A stretch of 64,000 nucleotides of DNA from Sinisalibacter lacisalsi (GCF_014640115.1 NZ_BMGI01000001.1:1109733-1173732); one strand, 5' to 3'. Positions 25,715 to 35,397 are shown, counted from the stretch's first letter. The notes: generated by a model not told the origin, from the letters alone. Numbers and translations: made by a program.

Positions 25715-28357
25715 TCAGGCGCTCGCCTCCGCCGGAAGTTTGGCCGGCTCGAAGCCGAGCACCTTGCCGCCGAGTGCGCGGAAGGCACGCTGACGGCAGG
25801 AGAAGATGATAAGCTGCATGTCGCCGGCCTGCCGGTGCAGGGTGTCGAACATGCGTTCGATCCGGTCGTCGTCGGTGAAAACCAGAGCATCGTCCAGGAT
25901 CACCGGCGCGGGGCGGCCGGATTTGGCCAGCAGCCGCGCGAAGGCGAGGCGCACCAGCAGGGCAATTTGCTCGCGGGTGCCGCCGGAGAGGACATCAAGG
26001 CTTTCCTCCTGGCCATTGCGGGTGAGCGCGGTTGGCAGGATCGTCTCGTCGTCGAAGGCGAGTTCCGCGTCTGGCCAGAGCACGTGCAGGAGGGGGCGCA
26101 GTTCCCGGCTGACGGGTTCGAAGTAATGTTCGCGCGCCGAGATGCGGGCGGCATCGAGTTCGGCCTGCAGCAGCGAAAGCACGTCGCGCTCGAAGCTGTA
26201 GCGCTCGAGCCGGCCGCGGGCCTCCGCCAGTCGGTCGCGGACCTCGCCGAGGTCTTCATCCACCCCCTCGGCAGCGCGCAGACGGATCAGCGTATCCAGT
26301 TCGGCGAGGCGCCGGTCGAGTTTCTGAAGGCGGTCTTCGGTTGCGGTCAGCGCCGATTGCGCGCGCTTGAACGCCGCCTCGGCGACCTCGAGATCGGGGG
26401 CAGCTTCCGCGAGGCGCTTGGCTTCCGCATGGGCTTCGGCAAGGGCCGCGTCGGCCCTCGTCACCGCGTCGGTGCGCTCGGTTTGCTCGGCAGCGAGATC
26501 GACCCCGTCGAGCGCGGCCTCGGCTTCCGCGCGCCGGGTGTCGGCGGCTTTTCGATCGGCCGTGGCCGTTGCGAAGGCAACCTTCGCCTCGTTCACGACC
26601 CGAGAAGCCCCTTCGAGCTTCTCGGTGGCAGTTTCCACTGCGCCGCGTGCCTGCTCCACGGCGCGCTCCGCGGTCGCGCGGTCCGGCAATTCGGCCGACG
26701 GATCCGGAACATCCTCGCCGGCATCGCCAAGCGCTGCACGCGCCGCTTCAAGCGCGGCGATACCGTCAGGCGCGACCCCGGCCAGCGTTGCCTGCGCTTC
26801 GCGCAGGGTGGTCTCGGCTTCAAGCCGTGTGGCGGCGAGGCGCCTTGCCTCCTCCGGTGTTTCGGCGCCGGTTGCGGCCAGCGCGCGTTCGAACCCCTCG
26901 AGCGCCCGTTCGTAGTCGCGTTCCTGGCCGTCGACGGTGCCGGGCTCGATGCAGAGCCGACCGATGCCGTCGAAGACGAGATCGCCGCCGGCAGGCAGCG
27001 GGTGCGGCCTCTCGTTTTCAAGCACCGCGCCGTCTTCAAGGCGGACACGCGGCGCCCCCGGTTGGTCATAGTGCATGGTGACGCGGAGCGCCGCCTGCTC
27101 GCGCAGCGCCTCCTGAACGCGCAGCGACTGCAGCGCCTGGTCCAGCTTTCCGATGGCCTTGGCGTCCGGTCCCGTGCGCGCCTCCTTGCCAGCGCGCGCG
27201 ATGGTTCGGGAAAGTTCCCGCGCCGCGGCAAGCTTCTTGTCGAGGTCGTCGCGCTGTTTGCGCTCGCGCTCCGCGGTCTCGGCGGCGATCACCGCCGAAT
27301 GCTGCCGTTCCGCGCCCGCAAGATCTGCGCGGGCGGCTTTCAGGATGTCTTCGGCCTCCGCAAGCGTGGTTTCCCGAGCTGCCAGGTGCGCTGCGGCCTG
27401 GTCTTCGGCGTCCTTCCCGGTCTGCGCCTGACTCACGGCCTGGTCGCGGGCGCGCACCATTTTGGCGAAGGCGCTGCGCCGCTCCGTCGCGACGGCAAGT
27501 GCCTTCTCGGCTGCGTCAACCTTCTCGCCCGCCTGCGCAACCTTCTCGGCATGGCGCCGTGCATTCTCAAGCGCCGCGCGTGCCGCATCAAGCGCGGCCT
27601 CGGCCGCCGCGGCCTGTTCCGGGTCCCGCAGATCCTGCGCTTCGCGGCGGAGTTCGCGCCGCTCTTCGATCGCGCTCGACAGCTCGCGCGAGAGGGCCTC
27701 GAGTTGGGACTCGCGGGTTTCCAGGTCCGCCGCCTCGTCTTCGGCGGCCTTGAGAGGGCCACCGGCCCTTGGCCTGCCGGTGGCGGTGAGCAGTTCGTTC
27801 AACTCGGCCGTGCAACGCGCAAGCGCGCGATCCATCCGCCGCCCCCCGGTCATCGCCTCAACCTCCCCCGCCACCGAGGAAAGCAGGTCGCGCCGGATAC
27901 TGCGGGCGTCGTCGGCCGCGCGGCCGGTATCGCCGTCGAGCGCGGTCACCCCCTGGCGCACCCAAAGAAGCCCCGCCGGCCCGCCGGCCGCGTCCGATCT
28001 GATTTGGGTCTCGATCCATTCCTCGGCGGCGTCGTCCTTGGCGACGAGGCGGCTGTCCTGGTGAACCTCGGCCATGGCCCCGGAGAGCCAGCGCTTGGTG
28101 ATCCGGTAGCGACCAGCCGGCAATTCGATCTCTACCGATACGGTCGGGCGGCCGCCGGCATGGGGCTGGAGCGATTTGACCTCCTTGGCCCGCGAGCGGT
28201 GCGGCAGGAAAAACAATGCCTGCAGCGCATCGAAAAGCGTGGACTTTCCGCTTTCGTTCGGCGCGGTCAACACGTTCACGCCGCTGTCGAGCCCATCAAC
28301 GCGGATGGGTGACGTAAAGCGGCGAACATCGGAGAGGGTGATCGAAAGGATCTTCAT
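25715..28357 (-). CDS. AAA ATPase with long coiled coil, YhaN/SbcC-like
   Basis: An 880-residue SMC/Rad50-like ATPase. The N-terminus MKILSITLSDVRRFTSPIRV leads into Walker A APNESGKSTLFDALQALFF (residues about 32-45). Long Ala/Glu/Arg-rich coiled coils fill the middle. The C-terminal lobe has the ABC signature VLSGGTREQIALLVRLAFARLL, Walker B PVILDDALVFTDDDR and the switch SCRQRAFRAL. It overlaps the start of the phosphoesterase gene region by 4 bases, so the two form the ATPase and nuclease of one SbcCD/YhaN-YhaO-type complex that acts on DNA ends. Confidence 0.92.
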   Translation of the reverse strand: MKILSITLSDVRRFTSPIRVDGLDSGVNVLTAPNESGKSTLFDALQALFFLPHRSRAKEVKSLQPHAGGRPTVSVEIELPAGRYRITKRWLSGAMAEVHQDSRLVAKDDAAEEWIETQIRSDAAGGPAGLLWVRQGVTALDGDTGRAADDARSIRRDLLSSVAGEVEAMTGGRRMDRALARCTAELNELLTATGRPRAGGPLKAAEDEAADLETRESQLEALSRELSSAIEERRELRREAQDLRDPEQAAAAEAALDAARAALENARRHAEKVAQAGEKVDAAEKALAVATERRSAFAKMVRARDQAVSQAQTGKDAEDQAAAHLAARETTLAEAEDILKAARADLAGAERQHSAVIAAETAERERKQRDDLDKKLAAARELSRTIARAGKEARTGPDAKAIGKLDQALQSLRVQEALREQAALRVTMHYDQPGAPRVRLEDGAVLENERPHPLPAGGDLVFDGIGRLCIEPGTVDGQERDYERALEGFERALAATGAETPEEARRLAATRLEAETTLREAQATLAGVAPDGIAALEAARAALGDAGEDVPDPSAELPDRATAERAVEQARGAVETATEKLEGASRVVNEAKVAFATATADRKAADTRRAEAEAALDGVDLAAEQTERTDAVTRADAALAEAHAEAKRLAEAAPDLEVAEAAFKRAQSALTATEDRLQKLDRRLAELDTLIRLRAAEGVDEDLGEVRDRLAEARGRLERYSFERDVLSLLQAELDAARISAREHYFEPVSRELRPLLHVLWPDAELAFDDETILPTALTRNGQEESLDVLSGGTREQIALLVRLAFARLLAKSGRPAPVILDDALVFTDDDRIERMFDTLHRQAGDMQLIIFSCRQRAFRALGGKVLGFEPAKLPAEASA

Positions 28358-29490
28358 TCCGCGCCCTCCTCCTGAAGGTAGCTGTAGAGCCGGTTCAGCG
28401 CCGCCTCGGCGGTCTTGCGGACCTTTGCCGATTGCGTCTCGTCTGCGGCATGTGCGGCCAGCCGTTCGGCGGCGACACGCAGGGCACCTGCCCGGTCGAT
28501 GGCGTCGAGATCCGCGAGGTCGAACTCGGTGGCGAGTTGATCCGTGACCAGCTCGAAATGCCCGAACTCGGGCTCCGCCAGTCGAACCGCCGCGGTGAGC
28601 GCGGCCTGTTCGGCGAGACTCGCCCGGCCGGTCGCGACGATCTTCATCAGGTGATTCCGCCGCGCGCTGCGTGGCACGGGCAAGAGGGCTTCAAGCGCGC
28701 CCGCCGGGCCTTCGCCGGGCAGCAGGGCGAGTTCGGTGGCCCGCCAGGCGAACTGCCCGATCTCGACCGGCGCGACCTCCGGAGGCTGCCCCGGAGCCAG
28801 GGAGACCGAGAGGCAGGCGCCGCGGCCCGAGTGGCGGAAATCGGTGAATTCCGGCGTGCCGGAATACCATGTCCGCTCGCCGATCCGCATCTGTCCATGC
28901 CAATCGCCAAGCCCGAGGTAGTCGAGCCCCGCCCGCACCGCGCGGTCGGGTGCGATCACCATGTCGCCTCCCTCACCCTCTTCGGAAAATTGCGTGACCG
29001 GGCCGTGCGCAAGGCCGATCCGCAGCGCCCCCTGGGGCGTGGAGGCGTTGTCCATCGCCTCGGTCAGGTCGATGCCGGGTCTTCGGCGGGGCAGGGGAGC
29101 GGGAAGAAGCCAGACGCCCGAGGCGACCTCGACGGGTTCATTAGACGACAGAACATGGACGTTGGGCGGGGCACCGGCAAAGATCCTATCCCAGAGCGCT
29201 TCGGCGGCAAGGCTGTCGTGGTTGCCCGGGATCAACCACCAGTCGATACCGCTGTCGTCGGCCATGGCCGCGAGGGCCTGGCTCAGCACACCGGGGCTCG
29301 GTGTTTCGGTGTCAAAGACGTCGCCCGCGACGAGCACATGCTTCGCGCCGGCCCCGCGCGCCGCCTCGGCGAGATTGCCAAGGGCCGCGTGGCGCGCCTC
29401 GGCAAGCCGTCCGGTGATCTCGGCAGGATAGCGCGCAAAACGCTTGCCCAGGTGAAGATCCGAAGAATGGATGAACCGAAAAGTCGTCAC
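28354..29490 (-). CDS. DNA repair metallophosphoesterase, YhaO/SbcD-like
   Basis: A 378-residue calcineurin-like phosphoesterase with all five metal motifs: HSSDLHLGKRF, AGDVFDTET, PGNHDS, LAHGPV and GLGDWHGQM. This is the Mre11/SbcD nuclease fold. It is translationally coupled (4-base overlap) to the AAA ATPase gene that follows. Together they should form an ATP-gated DNA end nuclease. Upstream lie a broken WYL regulator and a HEPN gene on the same strand. Confidence 0.93.
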   Translation of the reverse strand: MTTFRFIHSSDLHLGKRFARYPAEITGRLAEARHAALGNLAEAARGAGAKHVLVAGDVFDTETPSPGVLSQALAAMADDSGIDWWLIPGNHDSLAAEALWDRIFAGAPPNVHVLSSNEPVEVASGVWLLPAPLPRRRPGIDLTEAMDNASTPQGALRIGLAHGPVTQFSEEGEGGDMVIAPDRAVRAGLDYLGLGDWHGQMRIGERTWYSGTPEFTDFRHSGRGACLSVSLAPGQPPEVAPVEIGQFAWRATELALLPGEGPAGALEALLPVPRSARRNHLMKIVATGRASLAEQAALTAAVRLAEPEFGHFELVTDQLATEFDLADLDAIDRAGALRVAAERLAAHAADETQSAKVRKTAEAALNRLYSYLQEEGAE

Positions 29491-29499
29491 TTGTCATCT

Positions 29500-29865
29500 C
29501 CGCGTATGGCGAACTGTGGTGGCCCGCGACCAACACCCGCAAATCCCCGGGCGCCACGACATTGTCCGCATCGCGCCATTTGGAAGGTTGCCGAGCGATT
29601 TCGTGCCACCCCGACGCCTTGAACCGCACCTCCGGGCTTCCACCAACGTGCCGTCGAGCACCTCCTCGCCCGAAGGCGCGAGCCGGGACAGGGGCGCCTC
29701 GCGAACACGCCAGCGCCCGTCATGGGTGAGAGCACTCGCCGAGCGTTGCGCGGCGCGGCGGCTTGCGCCGAACACCCCGGCGTTCTGTTCGAGGCTCACA
29801 CCCATGTGGCGCGCGGCCGCGACTTCGGCAAGCCTCAAGAGGTCGAACGGCTCGGAAAATGCCAT
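29500..29865 (-). pseudogene. WYL-type regulator with internal deletion
   Basis: The N-terminus reads FDLLRLAEVAAARHMGVSLEQ, then GASRRAAQRSASAL and WRVREAPLSRLAPSGEEVLD, which matches the HTH and linker of WYL-domain regulators. Near 29640 the frame shifts, and GSPEVRFKASGWHEIARQPS followed by DNVVAPGDLRVLV reads as the extreme C-terminus of the same family. The central WYL domain, about 200 residues, is missing. I therefore read it as a regulator destroyed by an internal deletion. It sits immediately upstream of the phosphoesterase gene and just after the HEPN gene, as a regulator of this locus would. Confidence 0.6.
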
Positions 29866-29868
29866 GCG

Positions 29869-30513
29869 TCAGGCCTCGACCACTGGATAATGGGGCCGGC
29901 CCCAGTCCGCGTGGGGATTGTCCATCATCAGGTCGATCATGATCGGGACGATGGTGCCGAGGATCGCGCTTGCGTCGCGCAATTGATCGCGGTTCACGCG
30001 TGAGTCCCAGGTCGCGCCGCCGTGCAGGATCTGGTTGCGCAAGACGTAGAGCCGGTCGAACAGCATCGACAGGATCCGGGCGGTATCCTTGCCGGCGAGG
30101 GCCATGGAAAACGCCCGTTTCGCCCGTGCGAAACGATCCTGCCAATCGCCGTACTCCGCCTCACCATTGTGATGCTTCCAGAACGGGCCATACACATAGG
30201 GGTTTTCCAGGAACACACGGATCGGCCCGGGAAAGGTTGCCCAAACCGCGTCGTAGAGCCGCCCTTCCAAGTCCAGGGCGTGCAGCTTCGCGAAGAAATC
30301 CTGAAACGCTGCCCGCGCTTCCCCCACGGATTGCTCATCCGCATAGGCCGCATTGAAGGCGATCCACCAGAAGACGAAGGCGGCATCCGGGTCTTCCGGC
30401 TCTTGCTCTGCGCGCCGCACCCAGCTGATCGCGCGGTGGATCTTCAGACCGAACTCCGGGGTGAACCCGTCACGAATACTGCGTTGCCGTTGCTTGAGGG
30501 CCTCGAACGCCAT
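29869..30513 (-). CDS. HEPN-domain protein (Apea-like), putative RNase
   Basis: A 214-residue helical protein. An N-terminal HEPN half includes FWWIAFNAAYADEQS and a C-terminal helix carries LFDRLYVLRNQILHGGATWDS. The RNQILH segment gives the R-x4-H motif that forms the RNase active site in HEPN toxins and effectors, and the following GG is typical of the Apea-type HEPN subfamily. The ATG at 30513 follows AGAAGG. HEPN proteins act in toxin-antitoxin, CRISPR and other defence systems, so linkage to a DNA end nuclease is suggestive. A housekeeping role is also possible. Confidence 0.72.
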   Translation of the reverse strand: MAFEALKQRQRSIRDGFTPEFGLKIHRAISWVRRAEQEPEDPDAAFVFWWIAFNAAYADEQSVGEARAAFQDFFAKLHALDLEGRLYDAVWATFPGPIRVFLENPYVYGPFWKHHNGEAEYGDWQDRFARAKRAFSMALAGKDTARILSMLFDRLYVLRNQILHGGATWDSRVNRDQLRDASAILGTIVPIMIDLMMDNPHADWGRPHYPVVEA

Positions 30514-31137
30514 GCCTTCTTTCCCTGGTTGGAGCAATCAGACGGTAGCCACCGAACATCCCAAACGCAACTTCCGCATGTGCGCAAAGATCTCCTCTCA
30601 TGGTTACGTGGAGCCAACCCCTGCGCCGAGAGGCAAACCGCACCGCACCGCCGCAGCGCGACTTGAGCGACTGCCGAAGCAGACCGCGGAAGAGGGGTTT
30701 TCGGGCTGGAAGCGGCCATGCCTTGCCGCGGCATCTCGCGCCGGACTCCGTTGGGCGCGCGATCGCGTTGGTGGGCCGGAGCGGCCGTCGAGAAGCTTCC
30801 TGGCAAACAGGTGCGTTTCTCGCCAGAGGCGCAGTCAGTGGTTCGAAGCGTGCCAGTCAATCCCGGCGGTCGGCCTCAACGATCAAGGGGTGGGTCTGGT
30901 CATCTGAGGTCAGACCGTCTAACACTGTAGTCGCGCTGGTCCTTGCGCTTCATGCGAAAGTTCACGGCTTGGCCCATCGTGCACCGAAAGAAGGTAGCCA
31001 TCGAGTGACTCGATGACCGACCGCTCGCAGATACCGGGATTTCACAGGATCTGGCGTGGTCGCTGATGCCCGCCGACGCAGATCGCCTTTGCGGCGTGGC
31101 GCTGACAGACAACTGCCAGATGAAGGATTTCCCGATC
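30514..31137. other. Long gap without a supported gene
   Basis: About 620 bases between the divergent HEPN gene and the beta-lactamase-fold hydrolase gene. Frames on both strands are Arg/Ser-rich and look like shadows or decayed DNA. I see no tRNA, no insertion-sequence ends and no family match. Promoters for both sides must lie within it. Confidence 0.4.
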
Positions 31138-33078
31138 ATGAGACGATTTCTGCTTTCCGCGACCGTGTTCGCAGCCGTTCTACTGGGTCAGACCGCGATG
31201 CTGTCTGCGCAGGAGCCTGCCATGTCGACCTGGACCGATCCGCAGGGTCGCTTCTCGCTCGTCCTTCCCGAGGGGTGGCTTCTGGACGAGTCAGACCCGC
31301 TCGTGGCCCTGACCAGCCCCGAGGGGGATTTCGCCCTCTGGTTCGGTATCTCTCAAGAGACAGACGCAGCGGAGGCTGTCTCGCAAGCCTGGGGCGCGGT
31401 CGGTGAGGCCGCACCCGCGCCGCAGGCCGTGAGCGCGGCGCCGGCCCGCCCGGGGTTCGATGCGGCAACCGCCTTCAGCTACCCGCCCGACGGCGAAACC
31501 GTCCGCAAAGCCATCGTCGAGACGCGCGACGGCCGCCTGCATGTCACCCTGATCCGCGGCGCGCTGGCCGCGCTCGACCGGCGCGGCGCACAGATCAACA
31601 TCGCCGCCACCGGCTTTCGCCCAGCCGATGACGACTCGACCGATCTGGCCGGGATCACGCCCGATCCGCTCGACGCCGCCGACTTCGCCGCGCTGGAGGC
31701 TTATGTTGCGGACAACCTTGCCGGTTTCGACGTACCCGGCGCGGTCGTGGCCGTGGTGCAGGGCGGCGACGTGACGATGGTGCAGGGCTTCGGGGTCCGG
31801 GCAAAGGGCGGGATCGAACCCGTCACGCCCGACACGCGCCTGATGATCGGCTCGGTCGGCAAGACGATGACAACGCTCATGATGGCGCGGCTGGTCGAGG
31901 ACGGGCGCCTCGACTGGGATCAGCCGGTGCGCGAGCTTCTGCCCGAATTCGCGGTGGCGGACCCGGCCCTGTCCGAGACGATCACGGTGCGCAACCTGGT
32001 TTGTGGCTGCTCGGGCGTTCCCCGGCGCGACATGGAATTCCTGTTCAACGCGGCCGACCTCGATGCCGAGGCGGTGATCGGCTCGCTCTCCGGGTTCGAG
32101 TTCTTCACCGGCTTCGGCGAGGCGTTCCAGTATTCCAACCAGCTCGTCGCCACCGGCGGCTGGGCGGCGGCAGCCGCGGCGGGCGCCGATTGGGGCGTGC
32201 TTGACGCAGGCTATGCCGAGGTGTTGGAGGAACGCCTGTGGGCCCCTCTCGACATGACGCGTTCAACCCTCGATTTTGCGCAGGTTCTGGCGGATGGCAA
32301 CTTTGCCGCGCCGCACGCCCCGCATGGCACGGGTGAGCGGCGCATGCTCCCGGTTGAGGCCGAACAGATGCTGTTGCCCGTCGCTCCCGCCGGCGCCCAC
32401 TGGTCCACCGGCGCGGATATGGCGCGCTATCTTCAGGCGTTGCTCGCGGCGGGAACCGGAACAGACGGCATCGTGTCGCCCGCGTCCTTCGCCACCCTGA
32501 CCACGCCGCAAGTTCCGGTCAGCGCGACCATGTCCTACGGGCTCGGCTGGTTCGTCGAGGATTGGCGCGGCCAGCGGCTGATACACCACGGCGGGAATAC
32601 CATCGGCTTCACCAGCGACCTCGCCTACCTGCCAGAGGCGGATGCGGGCATCGTGATCCTCACCAATGCCGGCCGCGCGAACGACTTCGCCAAGGCCGTG
32701 CGCCACCGCTTCCTGGAACGCCTGTTCGATTTGCCCGAGGCGCACCATGCCGGCGCCCTGCTCGCGCGCACCGAGGCCGAGCGCCGGGGGGAGGAACTGG
32801 CGGCAGCCACCCCGGTCGACGCCGCGACCGTGCAGTCCGCCACCGGCCGCTACCACTCGGACGTGCTGGGCGAGGTGGAGCTTCGCAGCGAGGGCGACCG
32901 CCTGATCTTCGATATCGGTGAGATGGCGAGCGAGGTGCGGGTTGACCCGGTTGGACCCGCCCGGTGGATCATCTGGTCGGGACCATTTTTCACCTCGCCG
33001 CTCGTCTTTGACCCGGAGGCCCGGACGCTGACCTTCGGCGAGGGCGCCGCCCGCTATGTGTTCGAGGCGCAACGATGA
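31138..33078 (+). CDS. Serine hydrolase, beta-lactamase class C fold, with extra domains
   Basis: About 646 residues, exported (MRRFLLSATVFAAVLLGQTA, then LSAQ). Residues about 25-160 form an extra N-terminal domain that begins with a WTDPQGRFSLVLPEGW PsbP/lipoprotein-like pattern. Next comes a class C beta-lactamase/PBP4-type domain with the S-x2-K motif GSVGKTMT, the Y-x-N motif FQYSNQ and the HGGN motif near residue 508. The last 100 residues form a small beta-rich domain as in other serine-hydrolase fusions. I take the ATG at 31138, with AAGGAT upstream; ATGs at 31120 and 31066 are in frame. Likely an envelope esterase or D-Ala-peptidase relative; the substrate is unknown. Confidence 0.88.
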   Translation: MRRFLLSATVFAAVLLGQTAMLSAQEPAMSTWTDPQGRFSLVLPEGWLLDESDPLVALTSPEGDFALWFGISQETDAAEAVSQAWGAVGEAAPAPQAVSAAPARPGFDAATAFSYPPDGETVRKAIVETRDGRLHVTLIRGALAALDRRGAQINIAATGFRPADDDSTDLAGITPDPLDAADFAALEAYVADNLAGFDVPGAVVAVVQGGDVTMVQGFGVRAKGGIEPVTPDTRLMIGSVGKTMTTLMMARLVEDGRLDWDQPVRELLPEFAVADPALSETITVRNLVCGCSGVPRRDMEFLFNAADLDAEAVIGSLSGFEFFTGFGEAFQYSNQLVATGGWAAAAAAGADWGVLDAGYAEVLEERLWAPLDMTRSTLDFAQVLADGNFAAPHAPHGTGERRMLPVEAEQMLLPVAPAGAHWSTGADMARYLQALLAAGTGTDGIVSPASFATLTTPQVPVSATMSYGLGWFVEDWRGQRLIHHGGNTIGFTSDLAYLPEADAGIVILTNAGRANDFAKAVRHRFLERLFDLPEAHHAGALLARTEAERRGEELAAATPVDAATVQSATGRYHSDVLGEVELRSEGDRLIFDIGEMASEVRVDPVGPARWIIWSGPFFTSPLVFDPEARTLTFGEGAARYVFEAQR

Positions 33079-33413
33079 TCGCCGCGCAGCGTCTTGGCGC
33101 GCAACTGAACTGGTTGCAGGAAAAGGCCTTGATTTGAAGTCAGCCTGTTCTCCAACTGAGGGGGCAGGTGATGCAGATGACCTGCCACTGAACTTGCATC
33201 CAGCTGCGATCGGAGCCTGATCGGTGTTTGCGCCGCTTGGCGCAGGTCGAGCAATTCGATGCGGCCTCCAAGGGGAGAAGGTCCACCGGCACGAGCGCCT
33301 TTGCGTCGGTTAGCCGTCAGGTCACGGCCTGGCCATCGCGGCGCCTGGCGATCGGTGCGGCGCGACCGAACTTCCGCACATGCTGCGAGCAGGTGGCAAG
33401 GGTGCGCGAACAC
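33079..33413. other. Convergent gap, nothing recognised
   Basis: About 335 bases between the hydrolase gene and the end of the TspO-like gene. No supported gene, RNA or repeat seen. Confidence 0.4.
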
Positions 33414-34142
33414 TCAAGACGACTGCACCCAGCCCGGACGAAAGCGAATGAACTCGACGATCATCACGATCGCCAGCACGGCGGCTCCACCTGCTGCCAA
33501 CCACGTGACGCTCGGCACCGCCGCACCGTTCTTCACCGCGATCGCGATCAGCGCCCAGATCACCGACAGGAAATAGATCGGCTCGTCCCGCCGCATCCAG
33601 TGAATGCCCAGCGAGGTCGCGAAGGCGAGGACGATGCAGATCTGTGCCCAGGTCACCTCGCCGAACGCGATTTCGAACCCGGCACCGGTAAGGCCGAGCG
33701 AGGCGAAGCTCGCCGCGGTCAGCCAGCCCGCATAGAAGGCGATCGGGGCCTTCCCGAGCCACCGGTCCGCCAAGGGTGCACGGACAAGGGCGATGGCCGC
33801 CGAGACCAGCATGGCGAAGATCAGGATCGTCGCCCAAATCGGCGACACCATCGCCACGGGAAGCCAGATCGACCCGATCACCAGCGAGATCAGGAGTGGC
33901 CCGCGGTGCCTGTCCCAATCCCGGTTGTCGTGGCGTCGCAACAGCCCGAACCCGGTCGCCGCCAGGAGCCACAGGTAGATCGGACCCCAGATCGCGAATG
34001 CGTAGCCCGCCGGCTGAACCGGGGGATCGACCTGCGGATTGGGGTAGAGCTGCGGATCGAAACCACCGAAGCCCGGCACCAGGAACGGTCCGAGCACAAA
34101 CGCAACGGCAGCGGCGAAGAGAAGCAGGGCCTTGGCGCGCAT
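33414..34142 (-). CDS. TspO/MBR-related tryptophan-rich membrane protein
   Basis: A 242-residue protein with about seven hydrophobic segments. The motif PAGYAFAIWGPIYLWLLAATGF is the TspO-like signature (P-x2-FAIWG-PIY). Further helices include APIAFYAGWLTAASFASLGL. It is longer than classic TspO (about 160 residues, five helices) and resembles the extended bacterial subfamily. TspO proteins bind porphyrins and sterol-like ligands and modulate oxidative and light responses in Rhodobacter. Monocistronic here, with a long upstream region. Confidence 0.8.
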   Translation of the reverse strand: MRAKALLLFAAAVAFVLGPFLVPGFGGFDPQLYPNPQVDPPVQPAGYAFAIWGPIYLWLLAATGFGLLRRHDNRDWDRHRGPLLISLVIGSIWLPVAMVSPIWATILIFAMLVSAAIALVRAPLADRWLGKAPIAFYAGWLTAASFASLGLTGAGFEIAFGEVTWAQICIVLAFATSLGIHWMRRDEPIYFLSVIWALIAIAVKNGAAVPSVTWLAAGGAAVLAIVMIVEFIRFRPGWVQSS

Positions 34143-34674
34143 CGTGATGTCCTTTCACCCGACATTCTGGAAGGGGCGGGCCTATTGGCGCCAAGGTCGG
34201 CCGATCCGGCGCTCGGGTCAAGCCCGGTCATGGCACAGCCGCGCGGGTAACGCCCCGCTCACGCCGTTGCCGATCGTCAGCATGTGAACTCCGATGGCGC
34301 CAATACGGACGTAAAGCTTCAACGAAATGCGCCGTATCCGAGCGCGGTGCTTTCCGCCCGCCTGATGGCAATACGCCTCTCTCAGCCAGCGTGACACCCT
34401 GGCTGCGCTGGGTGTCTTCGACGGCACAAGTGAGCCAGGTTTGGCGATTAGATTGCATCCGCCTTCTCATGTCCGCCGGCTCGACGATCTCGCCCATGCT
34501 CACCGCGCCGTCTCCTTCCAAATGAGTTGTCTGGTCGACATGCGGCATCAGAGGGGCTCGCGACAGGCGCGTCTCTTCCCGACTTGTATCTGTTCGTTGC
34601 AGGGCAGGCCTTTGATACAAAGGATTACATGCGCGATGCTTACCGTGTTGCGGCACATTGGCTAAACACGAGGG
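34143..34674. other. Divergent intergenic region before the two-component genes
   Basis: About 530 bases between the TspO-like gene and the response regulator gene. No frame gives a credible protein on either strand. The promoter of the copper cluster regulator should be near its right end. Confidence 0.4.
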
Positions 34675-35397
34675 ATGACCACCATGCCGCATATTCTCGT
34701 CGTCGATGACCACCGGCAAATCCGGGTCTCGGTCACGCGTTTTCTGGAGCGCAGCGGCATGCGGGCGACGGCGGCCAAGGACGCCCAGGAGATGGATGCC
34801 AAACTTGCGAATGGGCAATATGATCTGATGGTGCTCGACGTCATGATGCCGGGCGAGGATGGGCTTTCGGTCTGCCGGCGGATCTCGGCCGAGAAGCGGC
34901 TGCCCATCATCATGCTGACGGCGCTCGGGCAGGAGACGGATCGGATCGTGGGGCTCGAGATCGGGGCGGACGATTACCTGCCCAAACCTTTCAACCCGCG
35001 CGAGCTTCTGGCGCGGATCAAGGCCGTGCTCAGGCGGACATCCAGCGAACAGAGCGAGGCCGGGGAACTTTCGGGGCGAAACCTTCGTTTCGCTGGCCTC
35101 ACGCTGGACACCGATACCCATGTGGTCAGCGACGCAGATGGCAATCGCGTGCAGCTGACCAGCGCGGATTTCCGGCTTCTGACCGTCATGCTCGCCCGCC
35201 CGCGGACAGTTTTGAGCCGCGAGCAGCTGCTCGATCTCACGGCGGGACGCTCGGCAGGACCGCTCGACCGCACGATCGACAACCAGATCAGCCGGCTGCG
35301 TCGCAAGATCGAAGCCGACCCCTTGCGGCCTTCGCTCATCAGCACCGTTCGAAACCGTGGCTACAGTCTGAACGCTGACGTGGAGGTCATCGCGTGA
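34675..35397 (+). CDS. OmpR-family response regulator
   Basis: A 240-residue regulator. The receiver domain has the acidic pair DD at 11-12, phospho-acceptor Asp at about 55 (LMVLDVMMPGEDG) and the conserved Lys in DDYLPKPFNPREL. A winged-helix DNA-binding domain runs to the end (LTSADFRLLTVMLARPRTVLSREQLLDLT, then RTIDNQISRLRRKIE and STVRNRGYSLN). The start could also be the ATG at 34684. It overlaps the sensor kinase gene by 4 bases. The downstream copper and cytochrome genes are its probable regulon, by position. Confidence 0.93.
   Translation: MTTMPHILVVDDHRQIRVSVTRFLERSGMRATAAKDAQEMDAKLANGQYDLMVLDVMMPGEDGLSVCRRISAEKRLPIIMLTALGQETDRIVGLEIGADDYLPKPFNPRELLARIKAVLRRTSSEQSEAGELSGRNLRFAGLTLDTDTHVVSDADGNRVQLTSADFRLLTVMLARPRTVLSREQLLDLTAGRSAGPLDRTIDNQISRLRRKIEADPLRPSLISTVRNRGYSLNADVEVIA

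Noticed and set aside
25835-28312. 825-codon plus-strand frame opposite the YhaN-like gene
   Set aside because: Shadow frame. The minus strand has Walker A, ABC signature and Walker B in order.
30514-31137. Possible transposase remnant in the long gap
   Set aside because: No catalytic motif, no terminal inverted repeats and no consistent frame.
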